54,364 bases of DNA, from NCBI GenBank assembly GCA_965652545.1, contig CBFGWV010000007.1, forward strand, positions 1-54,364, written 5' to 3'. Source of the stretch: CBFGWV01 sp965652545. GTDB lineage: Bacteria > Pseudomonadota > Gammaproteobacteria > Competibacterales > Competibacteraceae. The first letter of the stretch is position 1, and every line of letters begins with the position of its first letter. The position numbers and the translations under genes are program-made. The notes beneath the pieces are model-generated. The model saw nothing but the letters and a program-made list of their open reading frames with translations. It did not search any database and was not told the DNA's origin. Positions 1 to 8,782 of the stretch are shown piece by piece.

Positions 1-108
1 GCTCGGCTGGCCATCGCCGATCATGTGATTACCAACACCGGCTCGCTGGATGCGTTGTATGCGCAGGTGGATGCGCTGGATCGTCAGTTCCGTGCAAACC
101 GCAATTGA
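1..108 (+). CDS. coaE: Dephospho-CoA kinase, C-terminal end (partial)
   Basis: Only the last 35 codons are in the window; they read ARLAIADHVITNTGSLDAL and continue to a TGA at 106-108. The pattern R...A..VI.N.G....L is the usual C-terminal signature of CoaE, which phosphorylates dephospho-CoA in the final step of coenzyme A synthesis in the cytoplasm. The assignment is supported by zapD following on the same strand, as in many gammaproteobacteria. The start, the P-loop and the rest of the gene lie outside the window. Confidence 0.85.
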   Translation, partial: ARLAIADHVITNTGSLDALYAQVDALDRQFRANRN

Positions 109-150
109 CGTTGCCGCGTCGGTCACCCTGCGCGACAATCCTGGGCTTGC

Positions 151-191
151 GCCGACGAAGTCGGCATTCAACTAGCGCGGCCGTTGGCCGC
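151..191. other. Two small hairpins between coaE and zapD
   Basis: GCCGAC-GAA-GTCGGC (151-165) and GCGGCC-GTT-GGCCGC (177-191) are perfect 6-bp stems with 3-nt loops. Neither is followed by a T run, so they are not convincing intrinsic terminators. They may structure the coaE-zapD mRNA or be chance in GC-rich DNA. Confidence 0.3.
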
Positions 192-202
192 AAGGGTGAG
201 TC

Positions 203-973
203 GTGACACGAACCGTATGCTACGAGCAACCGCTCAATGAACGCGTTCGGGTACTGCTTCGCCTGGAGTTTCTGTTTCATCATGCCGCCCATGCCTTGCA
301 AGGCGAGTCCCAGTGGGACAGCCGGGCCGTGTTGCAGACGCTGTTCGATCTGCTGAGCCTCACCGGCCGGAACGAGCTCAAGGCGGAACTGCTCAAGGAG
401 ATGGAGCGGCATAGCGTGGCGCTGCAGCGGCTCAGGCGAAACCCCGGCGTCGACGATGCGACGCTGGATGATGTGCAGGAGGAGATCAGCCGTACGGTCC
501 GTGCCGTACACGGGCTGAACACCGCGCGAGTCGAGGAAGTGCGTCAGAATGAGTTTCTCAACGCGATCCGGCAACGAAGCAGTATCCCCGGTGGCACCTG
601 CCGCTTCGACCTTCCCGCGCTGCACTATTGGTTGCAGTTGCCATCCGACCAGCGTGTCTATGACTTGGAAAGATGGCTGCAACCGTTTCAGCCGCTGTGC
701 GATGGGGTGGATCTCATTCTGCGTCTGATCCGGCACAGTACCGAGCCTACGCAGGAGGTCGCCATTCAGGGGTTCTACCAGCGGGCATTGGACAGCTCGG
801 CACCGAGTCAGATGGTCAGGGTTCAGGTGCCGGATACGGCGAGCACGTTTCCTGAGATCAGCGGTGGGCGGCACCGCTATAGCATCCGCTTTCTGGCCTT
901 GCGCGATGTGGATCAGCGGCCGGCGCAGGTACGGGACGATGTGCCGTTTCTGATGACCTGCTGCGTCATCTGA
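203..973 (+). CDS. zapD: Cell division protein ZapD
   Basis: This 256-residue protein matches the ZapD (YacF/DUF1342) family, which bundles and crosslinks FtsZ filaments at the division septum. The N-terminus reads CYEQPLNERVRVLLRLEFLF, the family's most conserved block. Further family-like blocks are SRAVLQTLFDLLSLTGRNEL, a glutamate-rich helix around residues 55-70, and the IPGGTCRFDLPALHYWL segment near residue 128. The length fits E. coli ZapD (about 247). The start is a GTG at 203 and gives a few extra residues before the conserved YEQP. The gene converges with a minus-strand hypothetical gene; their ends overlap by 8 nt. yacG, often found beside zapD, is not present here. Confidence 0.93.
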   Translation: MTRTVCYEQPLNERVRVLLRLEFLFHHAAHALQGESQWDSRAVLQTLFDLLSLTGRNELKAELLKEMERHSVALQRLRRNPGVDDATLDDVQEEISRTVRAVHGLNTARVEEVRQNEFLNAIRQRSSIPGGTCRFDLPALHYWLQLPSDQRVYDLERWLQPFQPLCDGVDLILRLIRHSTEPTQEVAIQGFYQRALDSSAPSQMVRVQVPDTASTFPEISGGRHRYSIRFLALRDVDQRPAQVRDDVPFLMTCCVI

Positions 974-1412
974 CTGGCGCGGTGAACGGCAGCACCAACT
1001 CGTCCGATTCGCGCTCGATCGTCAGGGTCCAGTCGTTGCGACTGGCGGTGCATACGGGCAAGACGACGCTGCCGGCGAAGCCATCATCGATCGGGTTCAG
1101 CGGATAGCGGTTGTACCCCATGACCATGCCGCTCATGTCGAATCGAACCCAGGCCTGAGATGTCTCGGGCACCGCCTCGCCGGCAATCAGCAGACGGAAC
1201 GGCCTCAGTGGTTCGATGACGCCCTCGGTCCAAACGCGCAGCGTGCCCTCATCAAGCTCGAACTTACACGGGTGCGAAGCGGGATCGCAGGACAGCTGAA
1301 CGATGGTCTTGCTGGCATCCGGCCCGAGGAAGAACCTGGCCAGCCAAATCCCTCCCCCTGTCGCGGCGACCACCGCCATCGCCAGGATGGCAGTCAAACC
1401 GCGCCTGGCCAT
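966..1412 (-). CDS. Hypothetical single-pass membrane-anchored protein
   Basis: I do not recognise a named family. The product is 148 residues. Residues 1-4 are MARR, followed by a hydrophobic segment (about residues 5-27, LTAILAMAVVAATGGGIWLA) that looks like a signal anchor, so the rest is probably periplasmic. The exported part is compact, has two Cys near residues 47 and 54 (LSCDPASHPCKF) and a third in SVVLPVCTASRNDW, and carries an MVMGYNRYPL motif. These suggest a small beta-rich domain of the FixH/YtkA sort, but this is only a resemblance. The ATG at 1412 overlaps the end of the mutT fusion gene by 19 nt, so it is probably co-transcribed with it. Its end overlaps zapD, which is convergent. 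Confidence 0.7.
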   Translation of the reverse strand: MARRGLTAILAMAVVAATGGGIWLARFFLGPDASKTIVQLSCDPASHPCKFELDEGTLRVWTEGVIEPLRPFRLLIAGEAVPETSQAWVRFDMSGMVMGYNRYPLNPIDDGFAGSVVLPVCTASRNDWTLTIERESDELVLPFTAPVR

Positions 1413-2356
1413 AGCCCCCGGATTGCCGCGATACCTTGTCCGCCCGCCTGGATGGCTTGGGCTTGGGTCTGTCCACCTTGCCCGCCGATCGCATAAACCG
1501 GCAGGGCAGTCTCGCGCACGGCTGCGGAAAATGCGGACCATCCGAGTGGTCGGCTGTCAGGGTGGCTCAGCGTTCTGCAGACGGGGCCCAGAACCGCGAA
1601 GTCGGCCCCGATATCCTGCGCCCGCGCAAGATCGCTTTCGGTGTGGCAAGACACCGCAAGCAACCCATCCGGCCGATCCACGCAATTGTCCAGGAGACGT
1701 GATGGCCAGTGCATGCCATGCCAACCCATCGGCGTACGCTCGGCAAGCCTGTGGCTTGCCAATACCGTGGCACCGTGCCGCGCGGCTAGGGATGCGACGG
1801 CGGGAAACAGGCGCTGGGCCGTTGCCGGGTCGGGTCGCGACTCTGAACGCACCTGAATCAGCCGCAGCCCTGCAGCCATTGCGACATCCAGGTGGTGCAA
1901 CCAAGTATCGAGATCCTGACTCGGCGATGGCGTGACCAAATATTGATCAGGCAGACGCAAAGCATTGAGGATGAATCGATTGGCCGCCGGGAAGTCCGTC
2001 GATTCCAATGACGCCAGTGGCGCCCACCGGACGGGCTGTCCTTCCAGCCCTCTAGGTTCTCCGGCTATGGCGGTCACGTACCAGACATCAAGAAGGACGG
2101 ATTTGTCGGGATAGTTGAAGGGGAACACCCGCCACGCGGATGCTTCCAGTACGGCTATGCCCAGTTCCTCTGACAACTCGCGCCGCAGCGCGTCATCGAC
2201 CCGCTCGCCCGCGTCCACCTTCCCGCCGGGAAACTCCCAGAGCCCGCCTTGGTGCTTGTCCAGGGGCCGGCGGCTGATGAGCACGTTGCCTACGGGGTCG
2301 AAGATGACGCCGACAGCGACGTGAACGGGGTTAATGAGAGATGTGGCTCGGCTCAC
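1394..2356 (-). CDS. mutT: Nudix (MutT) hydrolase fused to a ThiE-like domain
   Basis: The 320-residue protein has two domains. The N-terminal part (about residues 10-140) is MutT-like: it has the Nudix box GGKVDAGERVDDALRRELSEELGI and the WEFPGGK context of 8-oxo-dGTP diphosphatase, which removes oxidised dGTP from the nucleotide pool. The C-terminal part (about 145-320) resembles thiamine-phosphate synthase: AAGLRLIQVRSES, VSCHTESDL, DFAVLGPV and VYAIGGQGG line up with ThiE blocks. The ThiE signature lysine of QxRxK is replaced (RSES) and the GVHLGQ block is degenerate, so TMP synthase activity is doubtful. This fusion architecture is widespread in gammaproteobacteria; the role of the second domain is unknown to me. 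I chose the GTG at 2356 because the upstream extension is encoded by the intergenic palindrome and looks non-coding. Confidence 0.9.
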   Translation of the reverse strand: MSRATSLINPVHVAVGVIFDPVGNVLISRRPLDKHQGGLWEFPGGKVDAGERVDDALRRELSEELGIAVLEASAWRVFPFNYPDKSVLLDVWYVTAIAGEPRGLEGQPVRWAPLASLESTDFPAANRFILNALRLPDQYLVTPSPSQDLDTWLHHLDVAMAAGLRLIQVRSESRPDPATAQRLFPAVASLAARHGATVLASHRLAERTPMGWHGMHWPSRLLDNCVDRPDGLLAVSCHTESDLARAQDIGADFAVLGPVCRTLSHPDSRPLGWSAFSAAVRETALPVYAIGGQGGQTQAQAIQAGGQGIAAIRGLWPGAV

Positions 2357-2360
2357 TGCC

Positions 2361-2404
2361 CCCTCTCCCCAACCCCTCCCCCGCGAGGGGGGAGGGGCTT
2401 TATT
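2361..2404. repeat. GC-rich REP-like palindrome between argJ and mutT
   Basis: CCCCTCCCCC (2373-2382) and GGGGGGAGGGG (2387-2397) form a 10-bp hairpin around a GCGA loop. It is preceded by a second C/T-rich block, CCCTCTCCCC (2361-2370), that resembles the left arm. The design matches the short dispersed C-rich palindromes found in many proteobacteria. On the minus strand the hairpin follows the argJ stop by about 30 nt and precedes the mutT GTG. It could act as an mRNA-stability or attenuating element. Only one full copy was seen in the window. Confidence 0.65.
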
Positions 2405-2426
2405 GCCGACATACCGATTGCTGGAT

Positions 2427-3635
2427 TCAGGTGCGGTACTCGGCATTAATCTTGACGTAGTCGAACGAGAAGTCTGTTGTCCAGACAGTCGTTGATGCCT
2501 CGCCGCGTCCCAGCACGACACGGACGGTGATGTCCGACCGGCTCATGACTGCTTTGCCGGCGGCCTCGGTGTAGGTCGGGTCACGCCAGCCATCGCGCAC
2601 GATCTGCACATCGCCCAGGTGCACCTGGACCGCATCGATGACCAGATCGCTCAGTCCCGCACGACCCACGGCCGCGAGGATCCGGCCCCAGTTGGGATCG
2701 GAGGCAAAAAAAGCCGTCTTGACCAACGGGGAATGGGCAATGGCATCGGCAACCCGCCGGCACTCGTCGTCATCACGCCCCTGCTCCACTTGCACCGTGA
2801 TGAACTTGGTCGCGCCCTCGCCATCCCTGACTACGGCCTGGGCCAAGTCCAGGCAAACGGCGTCCAGGGCGGCGGTGAACAGCGGCCAATTGGCGTCATC
2901 CTGCGACAAGACGACACCCGAGGCGCCGGTCGCGGCCAGCATCAAGGCATCGTTGGTGGAGGTATCGCCATCGATCGTGATGCAGTTGAAGCTCTTGTCG
3001 GCGGCATTGCGCAGTGCGGCCTGGAGTGCGGCCGGCTCGACCACAGCATCGGTCGCGACAAAACTCAGCATGGTGGCCATGTCGGGGCGGATCATGCCGG
3101 CTCCCTTGGCTATACCGGTAATCACCACCGTTTTTGCCCCCACCATGATCTGGCGGCTTGCGATCTTTGGCCGTGTGTCGGTGGTCATGATGCCGTGGGC
3201 GGCGTCCGTCCAACCTTGGGCATCAAGCGCGGCCAAGGCTGCCGGAATCCCGGCAATGATGCGATCAACCGGCAGCGGCTCGCCTATCACACCAGTGGAA
3301 AACGGCAACACGACCTCGATGGCACATCCGGCCTGCTGCGCCAGCGCCGCACAGCAGGCGTCGGCATCGGCCAGGCCGCGCGGGCCAGTGCCGGCATTCG
3401 CGTTTCCGGTATTGATCAGAAAATAGCGTGGGGAGACGGCGGCGAGGTGGGCCTTGGCCCGTTGTACCGGCGCGGCGCAGAAGGCGTTGCGGGTAAAGAC
3501 GCCGGCAACGCTGCTCCCCTCAGCCAGTTCGATGACGACCAGATCCCGCCGATCGGGGTATTTGATACCGGCACGGGCGACGCCCAGCCGGACACCGGCC
3601 ACAGGAGCCGGCGAATTGGACTGGAGGTCACCCAT
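2427..3635 (-). CDS. argJ: Glutamate N-acetyltransferase / amino-acid acetyltransferase ArgJ
   Basis: ArgJ transfers the acetyl group from N-acetylornithine to glutamate in the arginine pathway and, in bifunctional forms, also from acetyl-CoA. The 402-residue protein has the family hallmark KGAGMIRPDMATML. Self-cleavage occurs between Ala187 and Thr188, and Thr188 becomes the nucleophile of the beta chain. Other ArgJ blocks seen are LINTGNANAGTG and TIDGDTSTNDALMLAATG, and the C-terminal asparagine lies in VKINAEYRT. I chose the ATG at 3635, preceded by GAGG at good spacing and lying 17 nt after the secA stop, over an upstream in-frame start inside secA. Position after secA and before mutT is the usual order in Pseudomonas-like genomes. 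Confidence 0.96.
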   Translation of the reverse strand: MGDLQSNSPAPVAGVRLGVARAGIKYPDRRDLVVIELAEGSSVAGVFTRNAFCAAPVQRAKAHLAAVSPRYFLINTGNANAGTGPRGLADADACCAALAQQAGCAIEVVLPFSTGVIGEPLPVDRIIAGIPAALAALDAQGWTDAAHGIMTTDTRPKIASRQIMVGAKTVVITGIAKGAGMIRPDMATMLSFVATDAVVEPAALQAALRNAADKSFNCITIDGDTSTNDALMLAATGASGVVLSQDDANWPLFTAALDAVCLDLAQAVVRDGEGATKFITVQVEQGRDDDECRRVADAIAHSPLVKTAFFASDPNWGRILAAVGRAGLSDLVIDAVQVHLGDVQIVRDGWRDPTYTEAAGKAVMSRSDITVRVVLGRGEASTTVWTTDFSFDYVKINAEYRT

Positions 3636-3652
3636 GCTTACATCCTCGTCGA

Positions 3653-6364
3653 TCAGGTCAAACGGCCGTGGCAATGCTTGTACTTCTTCCCCGAACCGCA
3701 GGGACAGGGGTCGTTCCGGCCGACCTTCGGTTGGTCGCGTACAAACGGATGTTCGGCCTCGGCAGTCTCCGCGCCGTCGTCCCCCTCTGCTTCCAGGGCT
3801 GAGACTTCCTCGTGCTGGAAGGTCAGCTTGCTGTCATCCTGCGCCTTTGGCGGTGGCGGCGGTTCCGGCGGCCGCTCCTGCTGGAACTGCACGCGGGCGA
3901 GCACACCGACCGTATCGTGCTGGATCTGATCGAGCATCGCGCTGAACATCTCGAAGGCTTCGCGCTTGAATTCCTGCTCCGGCTTCTTCTGCGCAAACCC
4001 GCGCAAGTGGATGCCGCGGCGCAGGTAATCCATCGCCGCAAGGTGCTCCTTCCACTGGCCGTCGAGGACTTGCAGCAGGATGGACTTCTCAAACTGACGC
4101 ATCCACTCCGGGCTGACCTGGGCTTCCTTGCGAGCGGTCTCGGCCTCCAAGGCCTCCACGACCTTGTCGATGACGCCTTCGTCGTTGAGCTTTTTGTCCG
4201 CCTCGACCCATTGGCGCACCGGCACCGCGAGGCCGAAATCCTTGGTCAATTGGGCCTCGAGGCCCTCCAGATCCCATTGTTCTTCCATGCTCTGCGGCGG
4301 CATGTACTGGTGGACCAGACGACTGACCACCTCCTCCCGCATACCCTTGACCGTCTCGGCGATATCTGTGGCGTGCAGCAGACCGTCGCGCTGCTGGTAG
4401 ACGACTTTGCGCTGGTCGTTGGCGACATCGTCGTATTGCAGCAGGTTCTTGCGGATATCGAAGTTGTGCGCCTCAACCTTGCGCTGCGCGTTCTCGATGG
4501 CGCGCGTCACCCAAGGGTGCTCGATGGCCTCGCCCTTCTCCATGCCCAGACGCTGCATCAGACCGCTGACGCGCTCGGAGGCGAAGATCCTCATGAGCGA
4601 ATCCTGCAGGGACAGGTAGAAACGGGTCGATCCAGGATCGCCCTGACGTCCCGAGCGGCCACGCAACTGGTTGTCGATGCGTCGGGACTCGTGACGCTCG
4701 GTGCCGATGATGTGCAGGCCGCCAGCCTCGATCACCTTGGCGTGACGCGCTTCCCAGCCGGCACGAACCGCCTCGCGGGTCGCCTCGTCCGCATCTTCAC
4801 CCAACCCGTCCAACTCGGCTTGAAGATTACCGCCCAACACGATGTCGGTACCGCGACCGGCCATGTTCGTGGCGATGGTCACCGCCCCTGGCCGTCCGGC
4901 CTGCGCGATGATCTCGGCCTCACGCTCGTGCTGCTTGGCGTTGAGGACCTCGTGGGGCACCTTGGACTTGGTCAGGAATGTGGAGAGTTTTTCGGAGATT
5001 TCGATGGATGTCGTACCCACCAGTACCGGCTGGCCGCGCCCGTGGCAGTCGCGGATGTCCTCCAACACCGCCTCGTACTTCTCATCGGCGGTCAGGAAAA
5101 CCAGATCGCCCATGTCCTTGCGCACCATCGGACGATGGGTGGGGATGACCACCACCTCCAGGCCGTAGATCTCCTGGAACTCGAACGCTTCCGTATCCGC
5201 CGTACCGGTCATACCGGCCAGTTTCTGATAGAGGCGGAAGTAGTTCTGGAATGTGATCGATGCCAGCGTCTGGTTCTCGGCGGCGATATCCACGCCTTCC
5301 TTTGCCTCGATGGCCTGATGCAGGCCATCGGACCAGCGCCGGCCAGGCATGGTGCGGCCGGTGAACTCATCGACGATGACGATCTGGCCATTGCGAACGA
5401 TGTACTCCACGTCCTTCTGGTACAGCACGTGGGCGCGCAGGCAGGCATTGAGGTGGTGGAAGAGGATCAGATTGGAGGCGTCGTACAGACTCTCGCCCTC
5501 GGCGAGCAGCCCCACCTCGGTGAGCATGTCCTCGATCTTCTGATGCCCGTCTTCGGACAGGTGCACCTGCTTGGACTTCTCGTCGACCGTGTAGTCTCCG
5601 GCCGCCTCTTCGTCCACCTGACGGACCAGTCGCGGCACCAGGGCATTGATCTTCTTGTACAGCTCGGAGCTTTCTTCGGCCGGCCCCGAGATGATCAGCG
5701 GCGTGCGCGCCTCGTCGATGAGAATGGAGTCGACCTCGTCGACCACCGCGAAATTCAGCGGGCGCTGGACTTTTTGCTCCAGCGAGAAGGCCATGTTGTC
5801 GCGCAGGTAATCGAAGCCGAACTCATTGTTCGTGCCATAAGTGATATCGGCCGCGTAGGCTGCGCGACGCTCCTCGGAGCTCAGGCCGCCGACGATCACG
5901 CCGGTGGTCAAACCGAGCGCACCGTACAACCGGCCCATCCATTCAGCGTCGCGACGGGCGAGGTAATCGTTAACGGTCACCACATGAACGCCCTTGCCCG
6001 CCAATGCGTTCAAGTAAACCGCAAGGGTGGCCACGAGAGTCTTGCCCTCGCCGGTGCGCATTTCGGCAATCTTGCCTTCGTGCAAGACCATGCCACCGAT
6101 GAGCTGGACGTCGAAATGACGCATGCCCATGACCCGCCGGCCGGCCTCGCGCACCACGGCGAACGCATCGGGCAGGATCTGGTCCAGCGTCTGGCCGGCG
6201 GCGAGCCGCTCCTTGAATTGAGCGGTCTTACCGCGCAGAGCCTCGTCGTCGAGCTTCTCCAGCTCGGCTTCCTGGGCATTGATGGCGGCAACGTTGCGAC
6301 GCAGACGGCGAAGCACCCGATCGTTTCGGCTGCCGAAGAGTTTCTTCAGGACACCAGAGACCAT
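3653..6364 (-). CDS. secA: Preprotein translocase ATPase SecA
   Basis: SecA drives export of unfolded preproteins through SecYEG. The product is 903 residues, the normal length. It starts MVSGVLKKLFGSRNDRVLRR, matching the conserved FGSRNDR start. Walker A is MRTGEGKT (102-109) and the DEVDSILIDEARTPLIISGP block is present. The helicase motifs TNMAGRGTDI and GRSGRQGDPGS are present in the second nucleotide-binding fold. The C-terminal zinc/SecB-binding tail ends with NDPCPCGSGKKYKHCHG, with all three Cys and the His. I chose the ATG at 6364 over a TTG seven codons upstream because alignment to the family starts there. It follows lpxC by 111 nt, with a hairpin in between. Confidence 0.98.
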   Translation of the reverse strand: MVSGVLKKLFGSRNDRVLRRLRRNVAAINAQEAELEKLDDEALRGKTAQFKERLAAGQTLDQILPDAFAVVREAGRRVMGMRHFDVQLIGGMVLHEGKIAEMRTGEGKTLVATLAVYLNALAGKGVHVVTVNDYLARRDAEWMGRLYGALGLTTGVIVGGLSSEERRAAYAADITYGTNNEFGFDYLRDNMAFSLEQKVQRPLNFAVVDEVDSILIDEARTPLIISGPAEESSELYKKINALVPRLVRQVDEEAAGDYTVDEKSKQVHLSEDGHQKIEDMLTEVGLLAEGESLYDASNLILFHHLNACLRAHVLYQKDVEYIVRNGQIVIVDEFTGRTMPGRRWSDGLHQAIEAKEGVDIAAENQTLASITFQNYFRLYQKLAGMTGTADTEAFEFQEIYGLEVVVIPTHRPMVRKDMGDLVFLTADEKYEAVLEDIRDCHGRGQPVLVGTTSIEISEKLSTFLTKSKVPHEVLNAKQHEREAEIIAQAGRPGAVTIATNMAGRGTDIVLGGNLQAELDGLGEDADEATREAVRAGWEARHAKVIEAGGLHIIGTERHESRRIDNQLRGRSGRQGDPGSTRFYLSLQDSLMRIFASERVSGLMQRLGMEKGEAIEHPWVTRAIENAQRKVEAHNFDIRKNLLQYDDVANDQRKVVYQQRDGLLHATDIAETVKGMREEVVSRLVHQYMPPQSMEEQWDLEGLEAQLTKDFGLAVPVRQWVEADKKLNDEGVIDKVVEALEAETARKEAQVSPEWMRQFEKSILLQVLDGQWKEHLAAMDYLRRGIHLRGFAQKKPEQEFKREAFEMFSAMLDQIQHDTVGVLARVQFQQERPPEPPPPPKAQDDSKLTFQHEEVSALEAEGDDGAETAEAEHPFVRDQPKVGRNDPCPCGSGKKYKHCHGRLT

Positions 6365-6437
6365 TACGAAGGGAACCTTGTGCAAGACGCGGCTGACGGA
6401 CGGCGGCGATGATACTCCACTCGTCGCATCAGGTGCA

Positions 6438-6459
6438 GCGCGGTCGCAAACGACCGCGC
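6438..6459. terminator. Hairpin between lpxC and secA
   Basis: GCGCGGTCG (6438-6446) and CGACCGCGC (6451-6459) form a perfect 9-bp stem with a CAAA loop. It lies 17 nt past the lpxC stop on the minus strand. No T run follows, so it is at best a weak or factor-assisted terminator, or a processing site between lpxC and secA. Confidence 0.4.
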
Positions 6460-6475
6460 GTCCTTTGGAGGAGAA

Positions 6476-7390
6476 TCAGCCGGCCACCTGGGCGGGCTGG
6501 AGGTAGGAAATAGGCGCGGCACGCTCGTCACTGAACGTGACCTCTTCCCAGGCGGTTTCATCGGCCAGCAAGGTGCGCAGCAACTGATTGTTCAGGGCGT
6601 GACCGGACTTGTAGCCGGTGAACGCGCCGATCAGGCTGTGACCGAGCAGGTACAAATCACCGATGGCATCGAGGATCTTGTGGCGCACGAACTCGTCTTC
6701 GTAACGCAACCCGTCCTCGTTGAGGATTCGGTAATCGTCGACCACGACGGCATTGTCCAGGCTGCCGCCCAGGGCGAGCCGCCGCTCGCGCAGGTACTCG
6801 ATATCGCGCATGAAACCGAACGTGCGCGCGCGGCTGACTTCCTTGACAAAGCTGGTGGTGGAGAAATCCACCACCGCATGTTGGTTCCGGTTTTTGAAGA
6901 CCGGGTGTTCGAACTCGATGGTGAAGCCCACTTTGAACCCATCGAAGGGTTCGAAGCGGGCCCATTTGTCGTCGTCCTCGACCTGCACCGGACGCTTGAT
7001 TCGGATAAAGCGCTTGGCCGCGTTCTGTTCCTCGATTCCCGCGGACTGGATGAGGAACACGAACGGGCCGGCGCTGCCGTCCATGATGGGGACCTCCGCG
7101 GCGCTGACGTCCACGTAGGCATTATCGATACCGAGGCCGGCAAAGGCCGATAGCAGGTGTTCCACCGTGGAGATACGGACGCTGCCTGACACCAGCGTGG
7201 TCGACAACTGTGTGTCGCCCACGTTGGCCGGATGCGCCTTGATCTCCACCGGTTCGTCCAGATCCACCCGCCTGAACACGATGCCGGTATCGGCAACCGC
7301 CGGACGCAGGGTGAGGTAGATTTTCTCACCCGTGTGCAGACCGACGCCGGTGGCGCGGATCACGTTCTTTAACGTTCGCTGTCTTATCAT
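6476..7390 (-). CDS. lpxC: UDP-3-O-acyl-N-acetylglucosamine deacetylase LpxC
   Basis: LpxC carries out the committed step of lipid A synthesis, deacetylating UDP-3-O-acyl-GlcNAc in the cytoplasm with a catalytic zinc. The 304-residue length is typical. The zinc ligands are visible as His78 (STVEHLLSAF), His237 and Asp241 (VRHKILDAIGD), and the general acid is His264 (KSGHALNNQ). The N-terminus MIRQRTLKN..ATGVGLHTG is characteristic. It sits in its normal place after ftsZ, with a 171-nt gap that should hold its own promoter. The C-terminus lies before the hairpin at 6438-6459. Confidence 0.98.
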   Translation of the reverse strand: MIRQRTLKNVIRATGVGLHTGEKIYLTLRPAVADTGIVFRRVDLDEPVEIKAHPANVGDTQLSTTLVSGSVRISTVEHLLSAFAGLGIDNAYVDVSAAEVPIMDGSAGPFVFLIQSAGIEEQNAAKRFIRIKRPVQVEDDDKWARFEPFDGFKVGFTIEFEHPVFKNRNQHAVVDFSTTSFVKEVSRARTFGFMRDIEYLRERRLALGGSLDNAVVVDDYRILNEDGLRYEDEFVRHKILDAIGDLYLLGHSLIGAFTGYKSGHALNNQLLRTLLADETAWEEVTFSDERAAPISYLQPAQVAG

Positions 7391-7561
7391 TCACTCACCC
7401 CAGACAAGATCCGCTCCACCCACGATTGCGGTTGCGCGGCGGCACGGGCCGGCTTCGCAGCCCCCTGCGATACCGGATCTTCCGTTCCTTGCCGTTCAAA
7501 AAAATTTCGCTATTGTGCGGTTCCACCGCGCATTCGCGCAACCGACCCCTATTACTATCCG

Positions 7562-8728
7562 TTAATCCGCCTGCCGTCGCAGGAAAGCGGGAATATCCAG
7601 ATAGTCCATATCGGCATCTCCACTACGGTTGAGGAAGCCGTCGTCGGTGCCGGTACGGCGAGTGGCGTTGCGGTCATAACGGCGACGGGGTTCGTCGTCG
7701 GCCGCGCTGGCCGCCGCGGCGCGTTGCACCAGCTTGACGGTGGTCTGCGGCTGCTCGGGCTGCTGCGCTTTGGCAGGCCCGATGCCCGTGGCCACGATGG
7801 TGACGCGCAGTTCGCCCTCCATGTCCGGGTCGATGGCCGTCCCCACCACCACGGTGGCATCGTCGGAGGCCAGCTCGGTGATGATGTTGCCGACCTCATC
7901 GAACTCACCGATGGTCAGGTCCATCCCGGCGGTGATATTCACCAACAGGCCGCGGGCACCGGCTAGGTCGATGTTCTCCAGCAGGGGGCTTGCGATCGCC
8001 TCGGCGGCCGCTTCGCGGGCACGGTTCTCACCGGTGGCCCGACCGGTACCCATCATTGCCAGACCCATCTCCGACATGACGGTACGGACGTCGGCGAAGT
8101 CGACGTTGATCATGCCCGGACGGGTGATCAGCTCGGAAATCCCCTGCACCGCACCCAGCAGCACGTTGTTCGCCGCCTTGAAGGCATCGAGCAGGCTCGC
8201 GCCCTTGCCCAGAACGGTCAGCAGCTTCTCGTTGGGGATGGTGATCAGCGAATCCACATGCTGGGACAATGCCTTCATGCCCTGCATGGCCACGTTCATC
8301 CGCTTGCGCCCCTCAAAGGGGAAGGGCTTGGTGACCACGGCCACCGTCAGAATGCCCATCTCCTTGGCGACTTCCGCCACCACGGGTGCGCCGCCGGTGC
8401 CGGTCCCGCCACCCATGCCGGCGGTGATGAACACCATGTCCGCGCCCTCGAGGGTTTCGCGGATACGTTCACGGTCTTCCATCGCCGCCTGGCGACCGAC
8501 TTCCGGATTGGCGCCGGCGCCCAAGCCCTTGGTGATCGTGCTGCCCAGTTGCAGCGTGGTCTTGACGTGGCAGCTGCGCAGCGCCTGAGCATCGGTGTTG
8601 GCGCAGATGAAATCCACACCGTCCAGGCTAGCGCCGAGCATGTGCTGGACGGCATTGTTGCCTCCACCACCCACACCGACGACTTTGATCACCGCACTCT
8701 CGTTGTGCGTATCCATCAGTTCGAACAT
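7562..8728 (-). CDS. ftsZ: Cell division GTPase FtsZ
   Basis: FtsZ forms the cytokinetic ring and recruits the divisome. The protein is 388 residues. The tubulin signature GGGTGTGG is at residues 106-113, and the N-terminal IKVVGVGGGGNNAV block is intact. A disordered Q/P/R-rich linker (about 320-370) leads to the conserved C-terminal peptide DYLDIPAFLRRQAD, which binds FtsA, ZipA and ZapD. I chose the ATG at 8728, spaced 8 nt after AGAGG and giving MFELMD like the E. coli start, over an in-frame GTG three codons upstream that overlaps this ribosome site. It is the last gene of the dcw cluster, 54 nt after ftsA. Confidence 0.98.
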   Translation of the reverse strand: MFELMDTHNESAVIKVVGVGGGGNNAVQHMLGASLDGVDFICANTDAQALRSCHVKTTLQLGSTITKGLGAGANPEVGRQAAMEDRERIRETLEGADMVFITAGMGGGTGTGGAPVVAEVAKEMGILTVAVVTKPFPFEGRKRMNVAMQGMKALSQHVDSLITIPNEKLLTVLGKGASLLDAFKAANNVLLGAVQGISELITRPGMINVDFADVRTVMSEMGLAMMGTGRATGENRAREAAAEAIASPLLENIDLAGARGLLVNITAGMDLTIGEFDEVGNIITELASDDATVVVGTAIDPDMEGELRVTIVATGIGPAKAQQPEQPQTTVKLVQRAAAASAADDEPRRRYDRNATRRTGTDDGFLNRSGDADMDYLDIPAFLRRQAD

Positions 8729-8782
8729 GTCTGTCACCTCTCGCCTTACTTCCGACTAATTCCGCGTTGTGTCTGGGGTGCT

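Noticed and set aside
29..874. Open frames antisense to zapD
   Set aside because: No family resemblance; zapD on the plus strand has clear conserved blocks.
3812..6412. 866-codon open frame antisense to secA
   Set aside because: It mirrors the secA codons in GC-rich DNA, has no recognisable domain, and secA is certain.
8729..8737. GTG at 8737 as the ftsZ start
   Set aside because: It overlaps the AGAGG ribosome site that serves the ATG at 8728.
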